Positions 22,460-33,429 of a stretch of DNA of 64,000 nt are shown piece by piece. The DNA comes from Trichobilharzia szidati (lineage: Eukaryota; Platyhelminthes; Trematoda; Strigeidida; Schistosomatidae): contig OX235271.1 of NCBI GenBank assembly GCA_944472155.2, positions 122,703,329 through 122,767,328 on the forward strand. Direction: 5' to 3'. Below the pieces are notes generated by a model. That model saw only the letters and a program-made list of their open reading frames with translations. It did not search any database and was not told where the DNA came from. Every line of letters begins with the position of its first letter. The first letter of the stretch is position 1. The translations under genes and the position numbers were made by a program.

Positions 22460-24810
22460 TTATTTCTTAGAAAAAGCAATAAGGTTGAGCTTTATCGTTA
22501 GCTATCATGAGCAGCGGTTTGTCACCATAGGATTTGAGAATGGACTCCTGTAGATAGAGATTACCCTTTACTGAATAAAGTTAAAACGTGTGCTGCCCAA
22601 CTTTTTCACTTCGTAAATATATCCTGAAAATGATTTTGCATACTCTAAAGCTCGTCAAGGCCTATATATGACTGCAGCAGTATATATATATATATATATA
22701 TATATAGTAGTACTTGAATCCAAGATGATAACCTTGGACCACTTAAAAGGATTACTTATATATACAGACACTTCCCAAACATTAGTTCACTACATTAAGG
22801 CATGAGGCTTCGTTCAAAACACCCTTGCATCACCACTTAAAATTATTCGACTCCTAAATAAAAACTAGCTTGAAATCATCCACAGTTGCATATTAAGAAT
22901 AATGCACTGTATTAAGAGATACTGTTGGGAAAAAGCCGAGGACGCCAACTTCCTTCGTATGTCCTTCTCAACCTTAAAATCGGTTAAAATGACAAGACAA
23001 ATAAAATGGATTGACAAATGAATATAATGGAATCGGAGGGACAAAAAAGAACAGAGTTAGAGAGCACAGATAAATAATTAGCAGGACTGGTGGACTATAG
23101 AAATAATACCAATGACAATTAGGTGGAACTAAATTCAGAATTTCGCATCACGTTTACGACACAAAACAAAGTTGGTACCAACAGAATCACGCTTCAAAGG
23201 ACAAACAAATTAAGAACAAGTAAATGAGGATAATTAAAGATGTTTAGAACGTTAATGACTAGAAATTCGAGTGAATCGATCATAACTCTCAGTGACTTTG
23301 TAAGAAGGTTTATCTTGACTTTTGAAAAGCTTAATGGTCGACTATTCTAACTTATTTAAAGGGACTATTTTCACTATATAAACCAACTAGTACCTTAACT
23401 AATCTTATCATCAATTCTTCAAAATCATCCTAAAACACTTTTCCAGATGTTAAGTGTAACTTTATCTAAAACTTGGGATACCCTTTGCAATCTGAGCAAA
23501 GGTGAAAGTCAAAATTCACATACTAATTAGGCTAAGATTACGTACTGGAGTGACTGTGACGCAGCCATAGACTAACTATAGTGGTTCTAAGTGAATCGCT
23601 CGTCCCAGCTACCTATACTAAAAAGATATTACACCCATCTCTAGGAGGTATCCTGACTCTTAGATGTCTTCAATAAACTATCATGAATAACAATTATTAC
23701 CAAAAGGCAACTCTTCTACTTTTTCCGATGTCACCCAGCAATGGTGGAAGTCAGTAAACAATAATTATGACATCAGCATAGCCCCTGTGCTGCTGTTTCC
23801 ATAGTTCGAGAGCTACAAACGCAGTCACTCAATCACTATTTAGAGCTTTCAAACAGTAAGCATTACCTCAACTTAAAATAAGCGTCACTGATACTCAATT
23901 TACTTTGACTAGATCCAAGACAAGTACTCTATACAAGCAGTGAACCCTGCCTCTAAAAGGTTTCGGATAGGCTAGAGAGTTTAAAGTAAACCCACATGTG
24001 CAACTCCTGAGAGGTTACCATAAAACGAAGAGCAAAGAAAATGTTGTGATGTGATGAAAAATCTTGATCACTGATTATCTTTTTCTTACCACTAGTTAGG
24101 AACAATATTTTAAAAAATCATAAATGAAACACTGTTTTCAGGATTTCATAGTGGCCAATCGAAGAATGCAAATGGGTAAAGTGTGGAAAACGTAGGGGAA
24201 AATGGCCAGTTTCAACTCAAAGAGAAATGGATAAAGGGTAATATGAAATACTCACTTCTTTCCCATTTTCTCAAAAACTCGCTTACTCACTTCTTCCTAT
24301 TTTAGTCAAGTTTTTGAAAAGACTGCTCACTTTTTCCCACTTTACCCATGTCATGGAAGTGCATTTTTAGAAACACCCCACTATTCCTGGTTTCAAACGG
24401 AATGCAACCTACGTTTCTACCTACCTTGCTTATGTTCACGATAAACTCTTCCAATAGGGATAAAGTTTTTTTATACCTACTGCGTAACTGTGCGACAGAG
24501 CATGTCGAAATAGCCAACATACGAACAATTTAGTAACAGGTATCTGTTTGTAAACCTATTCATGCACTACACAATGTGTGTATAATAATCCTAAGTTAAT
24601 ACTTGAGAGAAGACCTTCGGGAGTCGTAAATTTATACGTTTGTATAAAAACCATAGTATCTTAACAGTAGATAAGGAACACAGAATACAGTTAGCGGTAT
24701 CTCCATCAACAGAGGTGAGAAACGGAACACACGTTAATCGAGCACATGTTATATCAATACAATTATACTCCACCCACACAGAGTTTGCAGTAATTACAAA
24801 TCCCCGCCAG
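22460..24810. other. Intergenic, nothing firmly recognised
   Basis: AT-rich sequence with a (TA)n tract at 22680-22706. The stretch 24290-24800 has reading frames on both strands and looks repeat-like, but no family could be named. Confidence 0.45.
22680..22706. repeat. (TA)n microsatellite
   Basis: About 13 TA units in a row with little interruption. Confidence 0.9.
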
Positions 24811-24814
24811 TGGG

Positions 24815-24985
24815 GGCCAAGTTAAACTTTAGACACCAGTAACTACCAATCAGCGAACGACGTCGAATTATCCAATGAGATTCACGAACGTAGTTCAATG
24901 TTGTCTTGGTTCAGCACAGGAGTATCAGTAGAAAAGTTGCACCATATCCTATACATGTATTCATTTAAATGACTATAAAGTGCGT
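24815..24985 (-). repeat. Unnamed repeat family, copy D
   Basis: On the minus strand it ends with GATTGGTAGTTACTGGTG and AAGTTTAACTTGGCC, the terminus shared with the copies at 30460-32873. Its other end (TAGTCATTTAAATGAATACA, TGTATAGGATATGGTGCAAC) matches copy C at 32620-32700. No coding part. Confidence 0.65.
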
Positions 24986-25787
24986 CCTTTCCGGATCCAT
25001 AAATGGCTTCCAATATTCAACATCGTTTTTACGAGCTAGTATAAACCAATTTGATTTCTTTGTGCTCGCCTCTTGATTGTGAGGTAGAGGTTCCTGATCT
25101 TCGGTAAACGTCTGCGTAGCTCGTCCCGCCAATCGACTGTCGTAGCTTTGGTTAACTCCAAAAGGAGTAGTGCAGGGATTAATTGTATGTGGTTTGTAGA
25201 ATGAGGTGTGTTAAGACTGTTACTACTGTGAATGGAGTTGATCCTTTCACCAGTTGGTCCTTCGGTATCGTCGTCAATAGAAAAGAGATAATAATAATAG
25301 ATATAATTAGTGAAGGTATTCAGACTAACAGACAGAAAAAGAATAAGAAAACGTAACAACAGTCAGTCAACCGGCATATATATATATATACCGGTAATAA
25401 TGATGATAATAATAATAGGTGTAGTTAAAGCTGTCAGGAGAGTAAGACGGAAGAGAATGTAAAGAAGTCAAACGACCAGTTTAATTGTCTACCCTTGAAT
25501 GATGTATGCGATTTTAAGGGGATAGGCCATTTGAATGCAGTCCTTGTGTCGCTGCATGGTTGTTCAGCCTTCGCTTAAAGGCGTCCACAGATGGTGCCAT
25601 AGCTACATCTGCGGTAAGGATCTCCAGGGACGGCAAACCCGCAGGGAAAAGAAGTGGGAGCGCACCCAGGTCTTTGCCCTCTGATGAACTATCCTTCTAG
25701 GATTTCCACGAGGTGGCCTATACCTACTCAATGGCAGAACACCTTTGTTTGGGTGATTCTGATCATTTGTTATTTTGTAGGCAGTAA

Positions 25788-27317
25788 TTAAATCCCCCTA
25801 AGACGACGGTAACTAAGTGTGAATAGGCCTAATTTCTTCAGCCTTTCATCATAAGGTTTATTTCGGAGACCAACCACTCTTCTTGTTGCTCGTCGTTGGA
25901 CTCTTTCCAAGAGGCTGGCGTCTCTTCTAAGCAGTGGGGGTGCAATAATATTATGCACTTCAAGGTGTGGTCTGACGTATGTTTTATACAACCTTAGAAA
26001 GAGCTCAGGAGTGAGTGCACCTAACTGTCTATGTGTAAAGTGTATGACCGCATACGCCCTCGCTACATCCCCCGTGTAATTTACGCTTGTGTCCATTTTC
26101 TCAGTTAGAACTAGACCTAAGTCACGTTCCGACGTTGAGCAGGACAAGCTTTCATTGCACAGGGTGTAATTTGCATTCTGCAGTCTGCAGGTGCGTAACT
26201 TCACTACTTTGCACTTTTTCAGGTTGAAAGTCATGACACTGGCTACCGTCCAGTCTTCCAGAAGCCTTAGATCTGCCTGCAGTCTATCTGAGTCCTCCGA
26301 ACACTTTATCGCCCTCCATATCTTCACGTCGTCAGTGTATAGAAGAGTCAGGCAGCTTAGACGGCATGGTAGATCATTGATAAAAATCAAGATTATCAGT
26401 GGTCCCAGGATAGAATCCTGCGACACTCCTGATGGTGAGCTGTGCCAAGATGATCGGATTCGATTGACCTTGGTGCAAAATTGCCTTTCAGTTAGGTAGT
26501 CCTTTGACTATGACAGAAGTGGTTTACCTATACCTACCTGGCTTATTTTGCGTAGGAGAAGGTCATGGTGAACAGTGTCAAATGCCTTCTCAAAGTCTAG
26601 AAAGATCACATGGACTGGAACATTCATATCCCAGCATGATGTCCAGTCGTCCCAAGCTGATAATAAGTTAGTGACGCAGGATCTCCCTTTTCTGAAACCT
26701 TGTTGGGCTTCATGGAGTATTTTGGACCTGTCGAGATATTCCCTGATGTGATCGTCAATAATACTTTCCAGTACTTTTGATGCCACTGGGAGTAGAGCTA
26801 CTGGTCTATAACTAGTGGGATTTTGCCTATCCCCACCCTTGAAGATCGGAGAAAGGATGCTTCTTTTCCATTTCCTTGGCAGTTTCCCCGATTCCATGGA
26901 GTTTTGAAACAAGTCGCATAAGGGCCTACAGAGAGCTTCGGCGCACTGTTTCAGAACAGATGGCCTGATGTCGTCACAACCTGGGGACTTCCCAGGTGTG
27001 AGTCGCTGCAGCTTTCTTAGTATTATTGCAGGGTTTACCTGCGGAGTAGCCATCTGGTCTTCCTCCGGTGAAATAGTGGTGCCACCATTTTGGTCCGTAA
27101 CGGTAATACCCATATTGATGTTTAGCTGTTTGGCGAAGGCTAAACTGAATGTTTCAGCCATCTCCAGACTAGTGAGATATTGACTGTTTTGGCCTACTAA
27201 GGCGCATGACCCCTGGTTGGTTGGTTTTCTTTCCGACATGAATCTGTACAAGTTCTTGGGGTTTGCCAGGAGTTTTTTAGCAACGTTAGCCTGTCCCTCC
27301 TGACTCTTGCATTGCAC
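25788..27317 (-). pseudogene. CR1 LINE ORF2, reverse transcriptase part
   Basis: RT order on the minus strand: LQRLTPGKSPGCDDIRPSVL, WKRSILSPIFKGGDRQNPTS, YRPVALLPVASKVLESII, QGFRKGRSCVTNLLSAWDDW, VIFLDFEKAFDTVHHDLL, a frame break near 26508, then SILGPLIILIFINDLP and the catalytic box LLYTDDVKIW (YTDD where most CR1 elements have FADD or YADD). The thumb follows with LYKTYVRPHLEV and SLLERVQRRATRRVVGL. The frame closes early at 25788; the usual C-terminal end continues in another frame. Confidence 0.85.
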
Positions 27318-27536
27318 CGGTTCCTGAGTTCCAGGTGTGCGTCATGGGCTCTTAGATACGAGCCACGTAAACCAAGCCTTCCGCTTTGCTTGCGGAATAC
27401 GCTGCGTGCCTCTCTCTAACCATGATGACTTTCTTTTGGGCTGAGTTGTGACTAAAGGGACGGTATCCGAGATTACTGTATGAATAATCTTTTTTACCAC
27501 TTCCCAGTGTTCATCCACAGACAGCTCATCCCATGC

Positions 27537-28330
27537 TTAGAGCCAGTCTGCGTCGGACAAGAGCCTCCGCATTTCAGCATAGTCAGCCTTGCTGTAACAC
27601 AGACATGGTCGCGTAACGTCCCACTGCAAATGCTCACGGAGAATGAGATCGAAACCTGTGACTGCATGGTCACTACTTCCTAGAGGAGTCGTGATCTGGA
27701 CCTTTTCGACAAGTAGTTGGTCACTAGTTAGAATGTAGTCTAGTTTTGATGACTTTCCACTAGGGCCCCACCTAGTGTCGTCTCCAACGTTCTCAGTCAG
27801 TCCCGTGTTCCGAATAGCTTGCAGTAGATTTCGGCCGAATTTTCCCTTAGCATACCCCGAGCCAAGGTTCAGTGATGGGGCATTGAAATCTCCAGCAATG
27901 GTGATTTGGTCATAGCCCAAGTCTCGTATCCCTTTGATAGTGCTGAGCAGTAGCTGATTGTGCTCTGCCCCACAGGTGGGAGATCGGTAGATGCCACCAA
28001 GTAAATGCTTGGTGTGGCCTACAGTGAAATGACACCATATGGAGTCTGGGAGTTCAATAAGTGGTGGGTCCGTTGCGCGCACACATTTAAGTTGCCTATC
28101 AAAGTATATAGCAACTCCCCCTCCTTCCTTATTATCCCTGTCTCTCCTGACCAGAACCATATCACCTATACTTATTTCATTATCGGCGACAGCGGGGGTT
28201 AGCCATGTTTCTGTGAGAATGATCATTTCCAGTTGTAGGTGTGCTTGGAGATTTCGGAGTTCACCTATTTTTCCTCTCAGCCCCCTCACATTGCTATATA
28301 GGCAGCTGACAGTGAGTCTTACAACCTCAG
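27537..28330 (-). pseudogene. CR1 LINE ORF2, endonuclease part
   Basis: An apurinic/apyrimidinic-type endonuclease that nicks the target DNA for target-primed reverse transcription. The motifs are all present in order: CLYSNVRGLRGKIGEL, IILTETWLT, GGGVAIYF, LLGGIYRSPT, ITIAGDFNAPSL, KLDYILTSDQLL and GSSDHAVTGF. The frame ends at a stop at 27537, before the RT, so ORF2 is broken between the two domains. It starts in the same region where ORF1 ends. Confidence 0.87.
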
Positions 28331-28375
28331 CGTGTTGTGGGGTGGTTGACGTGAAGCTGTCTGCTGGTAGGGGAC

Positions 28376-30040
28376 TTAATGTCGGGACTGGTTGGCCAGT
28401 TCCGATGGAGCCGGCCCGTTGTGGTTTTTACCCATGGATTTAGGCAGGACACTTGGATGACACAGACTGTTATTCTCAGAACTGCATCGCTCTAGTGTCA
28501 CTGAAGCTTGGGGACGTATTAAAGCCTCAGTTTGCTGCCTCCTTATGGTTTGAGGTCTGCTTTCGCAGCATCGGATGTGTCCTCCTAATTTCCCCTTGAT
28601 CTCATACCACCGTTGAAGCGCTATGGCCAACTGCTCTGGGGAGTGGAATGTGACACTTAGCTGCTTTGGAGAGTTAATCAGTGTGAGATGAGCGGAGCGA
28701 GGTAGTCGGGAAATGGAGATGGCTCCAGAAGCGCCAAGGGCCATCTGAGACGACAGCCATCTCCACTGCTGTACTTCGTGCACGTGTTTTTCACAGGCAG
28801 TGCCCATTTCCAGCTCCGCAACACCGTGTACCACCATAGAGGTAGAAGGCAAAAGTTCCGGTGACTCCCTCGCCATTTGTCTGATAGCCCATGGTCTGTC
28901 TTGTCTCACCCTTATGTTCGAACTTCTGTCGATGGCTAGTACCTGAGCCATCAATAGTACCTTTTCGGCCTCTTCGGCAGAGTCCAGTGTAACCCGTAAT
29001 GGGGGTGGCTTACCTTGAGGTGTGTGGACACCCCTGTACAGCCTGCACAATTTCACTGAACTAATGTTCAGACCTAATTTATTGCACAGGTTGGACCACT
29101 GTTCCTGATCAAACAGGGCCCGCTGTTCAAGCAAGCTGTCCTTGCTCACAGGTACGTTAAAGAGGATAAGAGAATTAGACCGATTAACCTCAGACTTAGG
29201 TTTGGCCTTTGGCTTCTTGTATTCCTTTGCAGCATCAGCAACTTTAGGCTTCATCGGGTTCTGTCCAGCCTTTGTTGTGTTGCCGAGCTTGCTTGTGGAT
29301 GCAAGTGGTACTTTTCTAATTCTCTCTTCCCTTGATTTTGTGGGTCCAACCTTTTGAATCTTCACCTTATGAAAATTGGCATTTTCAGTCAGTAGGACTG
29401 GAGTGTCCTTCTTACTGTCTGAGCCAAGTTTTGGCAGTGTGATGTTAGCAGGTGGGGAGCTGCATAAGACTTTGTTGGGACACAAGAGCGACTTGTTGTT
29501 TCTGCTATCCGCAGACACGCTCTGTGGGACTATGCCAGGGCGACAAAGTGGACAGATGTACCAAAACCACGGGCACGCGTTATTTCTCATAAACTCGTAG
29601 TATGCTTTCGGCACCTTTTTGTCACAACGGCAGTGCACCCACCGTTTGCAAAAATTGCATTCAAAAGCTGAGTCAGCTTTAGAAACTATGATACTGCACG
29701 CCTGGCATTCGTCTCCCTTACTTGGTGACGCCTTCGAGGTCTTATGACGTCTTGAGCGTTTCCTTTTAGGTCTGCTGTGCTTCACACACTGGCTTTCAGT
29801 TGATGCAGGTGTAGTATCCTGTCCCCCTAGTATTGCCTATGCCGTTTCAGTACTAGACTGTGGCAATGCAGGCGTAGTATCAGGACAGACGAGACCTACA
29901 CGAGTCTTTAGGATGGGTATGCGAGTTGGGGTTGGTGTCCCTGGGTTTTTGCCTTCTCTGGCTGAAGCCCTTGTGACTACAGAGTAAGGTGTTTTAGTGC
30001 CATTTCTAAGGTTACTTTCGACAGCCATATTGACCATCAC
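28376..30040 (-). pseudogene. CR1 LINE ORF1 with PHD-like zinc finger
   Basis: One frame from ATG at 30040 to the stop at 28376, with a single premature TAG at 29837-29839. After that stop a basic stretch (RPKRKRSRRHK) is followed by a Cys/His cluster (CQACSIIV, CNFCKRWVHCRCDKK, CPLCRPG), a PHD/RING-type zinc finger as known in ORF1 of some CR1 elements. An RRM-like part is possible near the middle (LILFNVPVSKDS, NISSVKLCRLYRG), suited to RNA binding. The product should coat the element's RNA. Near the N-terminus a short duplicated motif (CPDTTPALPQS and GQDTTPASTES) flanks the stop. Confidence 0.82.
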
Positions 30041-30050
30041 TAAAACTTAT

Positions 30051-30459
30051 GCTGTATAAGAATAAGAGTGCAACAGTATCTACCCACAAGAACAAGAATA
30101 AGACTGAAAAAGTACAAGACAAGGAAAAGAAAAGGTTTTCGACTTTACCTAGTACTTTCTGGATGATCGGCTTCACAGCAATCACGTGGTAGACCAACAA
30201 GTCTTGTTTATCTGAACGAGTGAGGAAGATGCTGCTACAAAAATAGCACCTGAAGCTTTGGCAGTAGTTCGAGACAGCTGGACTTACCACACAGAGATTC
30301 AATATGTAAGTAATGGTTGAATTTAATTCACCGGCTAGGAAGATCAGGTTTCCCAAGCGGATAATTCAAAAAATAGGTATTTTCCGGTTAGAGAGGAAAA
30401 AGCACGTCGTATTCAAGGAGCGCGCTCACCACTGGCTTTTTAACCTTCCTCAAAAGCCT
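30051..30459 (-). other. Probable 5' region of the CR1 LINE
   Basis: Upstream of ORF1 on the minus strand there is an open but unlikely frame (30356-30012). It probably belongs to the 5' untranslated region. I cannot place the 5' end. Confidence 0.35.
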
Positions 30460-31311
30460 TAGAAAGTATTAATGTGGGTCCCCGTAATGAGATCCACAAA
30501 ATCATTCAAATAGTTGACTCTGTGATGAATACATCTAAGGGATGATAGGGAGTTATATCGTTTCCACTTATCTCTGTGTACTGTAGATCCTTTTATCACC
30601 AGTTGAGTGATAATAGGTATTAAAGTACTTGACTGTCTATTTCCCATTCTCTCAACGGATCTCTTTTGTGGAGAAGTACTGTAGAAATCAGTCATCCAAA
30701 CACTATTCGCTCGTTCACCATCATGGCTGTATCTTCTCTTTAATAATAAGACAGTTTCATCTGCATGTACAACAACACCTTCTCCTCCTAATAGGGAAGC
30801 AAGCCTCTTTATTTTCGAGGATGCGATATCTCTACAGTGCTGCTACTAATGAACTGTTTATACGAGACTACTTTCTGTTTCAAAACCTATAGCTCTCACA
30901 GTCTGTTTTAAAACCCAGTAGTTACAAACAGACGAAATCTGGGTTAATGACAGATGGGACCTGGCAAAAAATGTTCCCACGGAATATTAGAATCATCAGC
31001 CTACCTTCTCCGACACTAACTTGTCTAAGACAGATTGCACAGCGATGAAAATATCCATCGACAGACCTGCTGAAGCTTTTTATACTCATGACACCTCTTC
31101 ATGAACAAATCCTAATCAACCCTTCATCTAAGCAATAGTGGAAGACTTGATCCTCACCAAATTTCAAAAGTAACTGTGTTTAAGCGGGCGTCTGACTCTT
31201 ATCAAGAGGAATATAACATTCTACTCACGTGAAAAAATCGCACTGGACTATTCAAGGTCAATGGTCCTAACTCATTCCACTGGTAGTTAGTGGCGCTTAT
31301 AGTTTAACTTG
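30460..31311 (+). repeat. Unnamed repeat family, copy A
   Basis: About 850 bp, matching copy B (32610-31767) in the opposite direction along its length. Shared features are GAGATCCACAAAATCATTCA near the start, AATAAGACAGTTTCATCTGC with ACACCTTCTCCTCCTA in the middle, AAAACCCAGTAGTTACAAA, and the end GGTAGTTAGTGGCGCTTATA then GTTTAACTTG. In both copies the middle part reads NKT.SS..TTTPSPP in the same frame, so it was once coding, perhaps part of a gag-like protein. Confidence 0.7.
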
Positions 31312-31766
31312 ATCACTGAGGGAGAGATTGTAATCCAGGAAGAGCTTTAAACTGAAACCTGGTCAATAATTTCTCACCACAGCGTCAAATTAATTTTTAT
31401 CGATCCTAATCTAATACTTAAATAAGCCTCAACACAAGCTAAACCTGAGACTTACACTAACTTATCCCCAAAATAACCAGAGTCCATACCTATCTCTGTG
31501 AGTGAGGGTAAAGGCAATTGATAGTGGCACACATGGCTTGCAGAGAGGCTGAGCACTTCAAGGTCACTTATGCATATTGTGATTGGAAGATTCTCTTTTG
31601 CGTGGATGTTGTGACTATTACGTAGTGCACGCTACCGAGGCGAGCTTTGAAACAGCTATAATAAAATCAGATAGACATTATATTTCTCAGCTTAAAGGAA
31701 CAAATTAATATATGTATTTATTTCACAGATGTGATATGCTTTGGATTCACTTACAAAAACAATTTT
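31312..31766. other. Spacer between repeat copies A and B
   Basis: 455 bp without a recognised feature. Confidence 0.5.
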
Positions 31767-32610
31767 GGCCAAGTTAAATTTTAGCATCGCTAAATACCAA
31801 TCAGCGAACGACCTCGAATATTCCATTGAGGTTCATTCACATGAGTTCAAGGTTGTATTGCGCTTGATTTGTGTCAAATACCTGCTTAAAGGAAGTTACG
31901 CTTGCAGTTGGGTGAAGCTAAGGTTTTCCAGTATTGATCACATGTGAGGTGTCATAAATATAAAAGGTTTAAACAGGTCGATTGATGGATATGTCCATCG
32001 TTGTGCAATTTGTTTGAGACGAGTTACAGTCAGAGAAGGTAAGCTGATGATTCTAGTATTTCGTAGGAACAATCTTTAACGAGGTCCCATCTGTTTTTAA
32101 CCCAGATTTTGTATATTTGTAATTACTGGGTTTTATAACAGCCTGTGAGAGGCGCGGCTCCTAAAAACCGAAAATAGCCTCGTGTCAACAATTCAGTGGT
32201 ACCAGCACTGCACAGACAGTGCACCATGGAAAACTGGGAGAATTTCTTCGCTGCTAGGCGGAGAAGGTGTAGTCGTACGCGTGGATGAAATTGTCTTATT
32301 GAAGAAAAAATAGAACCGTGGTCGCGAGCGAGCCAACAATGTTTGGATGATCGGTTTATATAACACCTCCCTACAAAAAGGATTCTTGAAGAGAATACTA
32401 AACAGAAAGTCAACTACTTTAATGCCTATTATTACTTGACTTGTGAAACAGAGATCTATGGCACATAGCGATGAATGGGAAGGTTATAACTCACTGTCAT
32501 CCCTGGGATATATTTATCACAGAGTGAATCACTCTAGTGATTTTGTGGATCCCATCACAGGGACACACAGAATTTTATAGAAGGATCCTGGGGAAGATTA
32601 AAAAATAGGA
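31767..32610 (-). repeat. Unnamed repeat family, copy B
   Basis: The inverted partner of copy A. On the minus strand it starts GATGGGATCCACAAAATCAC and ends TTCGCTGATTGGTATTTAGC, then AATTTAACTTGGCC. The open frame 32413-32123 (SRPRF-like residues out of frame with TTTPSPP) is degenerate. Confidence 0.7.
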
Positions 32611-32619
32611 TCTCAAAAG

Positions 32620-32873
32620 TATTTCATTTATAGTCATTTGAATGAATACATGTACAGAATTTGGTATAACTTTGTATTGACAGTCCTATGCTAATCTGTT
32701 AGATGTTACTGTCACATTTTAGAGTAGGATACCGTATGCAACAGTTTTATACATATATATTTATAAACGTTTTCTATAACTGAAATGCCCTCTTTCATGT
32801 ACTCGGGCCGTTGAAGGTCGTTCGCTGACTGGTAGTTAGTGGTGCTTTAAGTTTAACTTGGCCAGAATATTAT
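32620..32873 (+). repeat. Unnamed repeat family, copy C (short form)
   Basis: It starts directly after copy B, in the opposite direction. It carries TAGTCATTTGAATGAATACA, shared with copy D, and ends GACTGGTAGTTAGTGGTG then AAGTTTAACTTGGCCA, shared with A, B and D. Confidence 0.65.
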
Positions 32874-33070
32874 TGGGTGACTTAATCAGAGTAGTGCAAA
32901 ATTTTAAGATTTAGTCATTTTCAGTTGGTTGTAACTTATGGATAAGAAAGGCAGTTGTATGGTATTTACTGTTTGGAGAAGAGAAACTGTGATAGACAAA
33001 TGGGAAGTTGTACGATCCTTCAAAACTATTGTGGAATATATGGATGACTAATTTATAAAATCTCAGTTCT

Positions 33071-33425
33071 ATGGTTATCCCCTCCGTTGATGAGATATTC
33101 AGTGTGCCTAGGATAAGGAATTTTTCACCAGAGTTAAGATTGATTCACCTGATATGTATATATCCTCAGATATTTCTCAATGCGTTCGAAGGCTGTCGAA
33201 GGAATACAATCCCAAACTTTGCATGGAAGAATCATGCCCAGCTTTTCTGGACGGATCTGGTGGTGATGAAGACTACAAAGACTTATCCAGTTTCAATACC
33301 AACTGAGGCAAACTGATCTAGATCTCGTGGATAGAGTGATTAATAGACTTTATGATGACTATAACCCAGTTGTAGAACGTCTAAAACTCCAATTTTTTCA
33401 CCGAATTGTTATGAAGTCTTTTTAA
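33071..33425 (+). pseudogene. Frameshifted coding relic, unrecognised
   Basis: Three frames in succession read like one protein. First VIPSVDEIFSVPRIRNFSPE, then RVKIDSPDMYISSDISQCVR with RLSKEYNPKLCMEESCPAFL and DGSGGDEDYK, then LIQFQYQLRQTDLDLVDRVI with NRLYDDYNPVVERLK up to a stop near 33424. The changes of frame fall near 33135 and 33275. A possible acceptor (AAAATCTCAG) lies just before it. It could be a decayed host exon, a processed pseudogene or part of an element. I do not know the family. Confidence 0.45.
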
Positions 33426-33429
33426 TGTG

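Larger units (their letters stand above)
25030..30050 (-). mobile_element. CR1-like LINE (SR1-type), nearly complete, inactive
   Basis: A two-ORF non-LTR retrotransposon of about 5 kb: ORF1 (30040-28376), endonuclease (28330-27537) and RT (27317-25788), with a 3' region down to about 25030. It has one stop in ORF1 and frame breaks between endonuclease and RT and inside the RT, so it is dead but young enough to read throughout. The 3' region contains two diverged tandem units beginning ATAATAATAATAG (25288 and 25405) and an imperfect hairpin ACCGGCATA...TATACCGGT at 25369-25394. The 3' border is uncertain. Confidence 0.88.

Noticed and set aside
24302..24533. Open frames on both strands
   Set aside because: They overlap each other, have no splice sites that fit and match no known protein; kept only as repeat-like sequence.
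25036..25359. Minus-strand frame of 107 codons as a gene
   Set aside because: It lies in the 3' region of the CR1 LINE and includes its AT-repeat.
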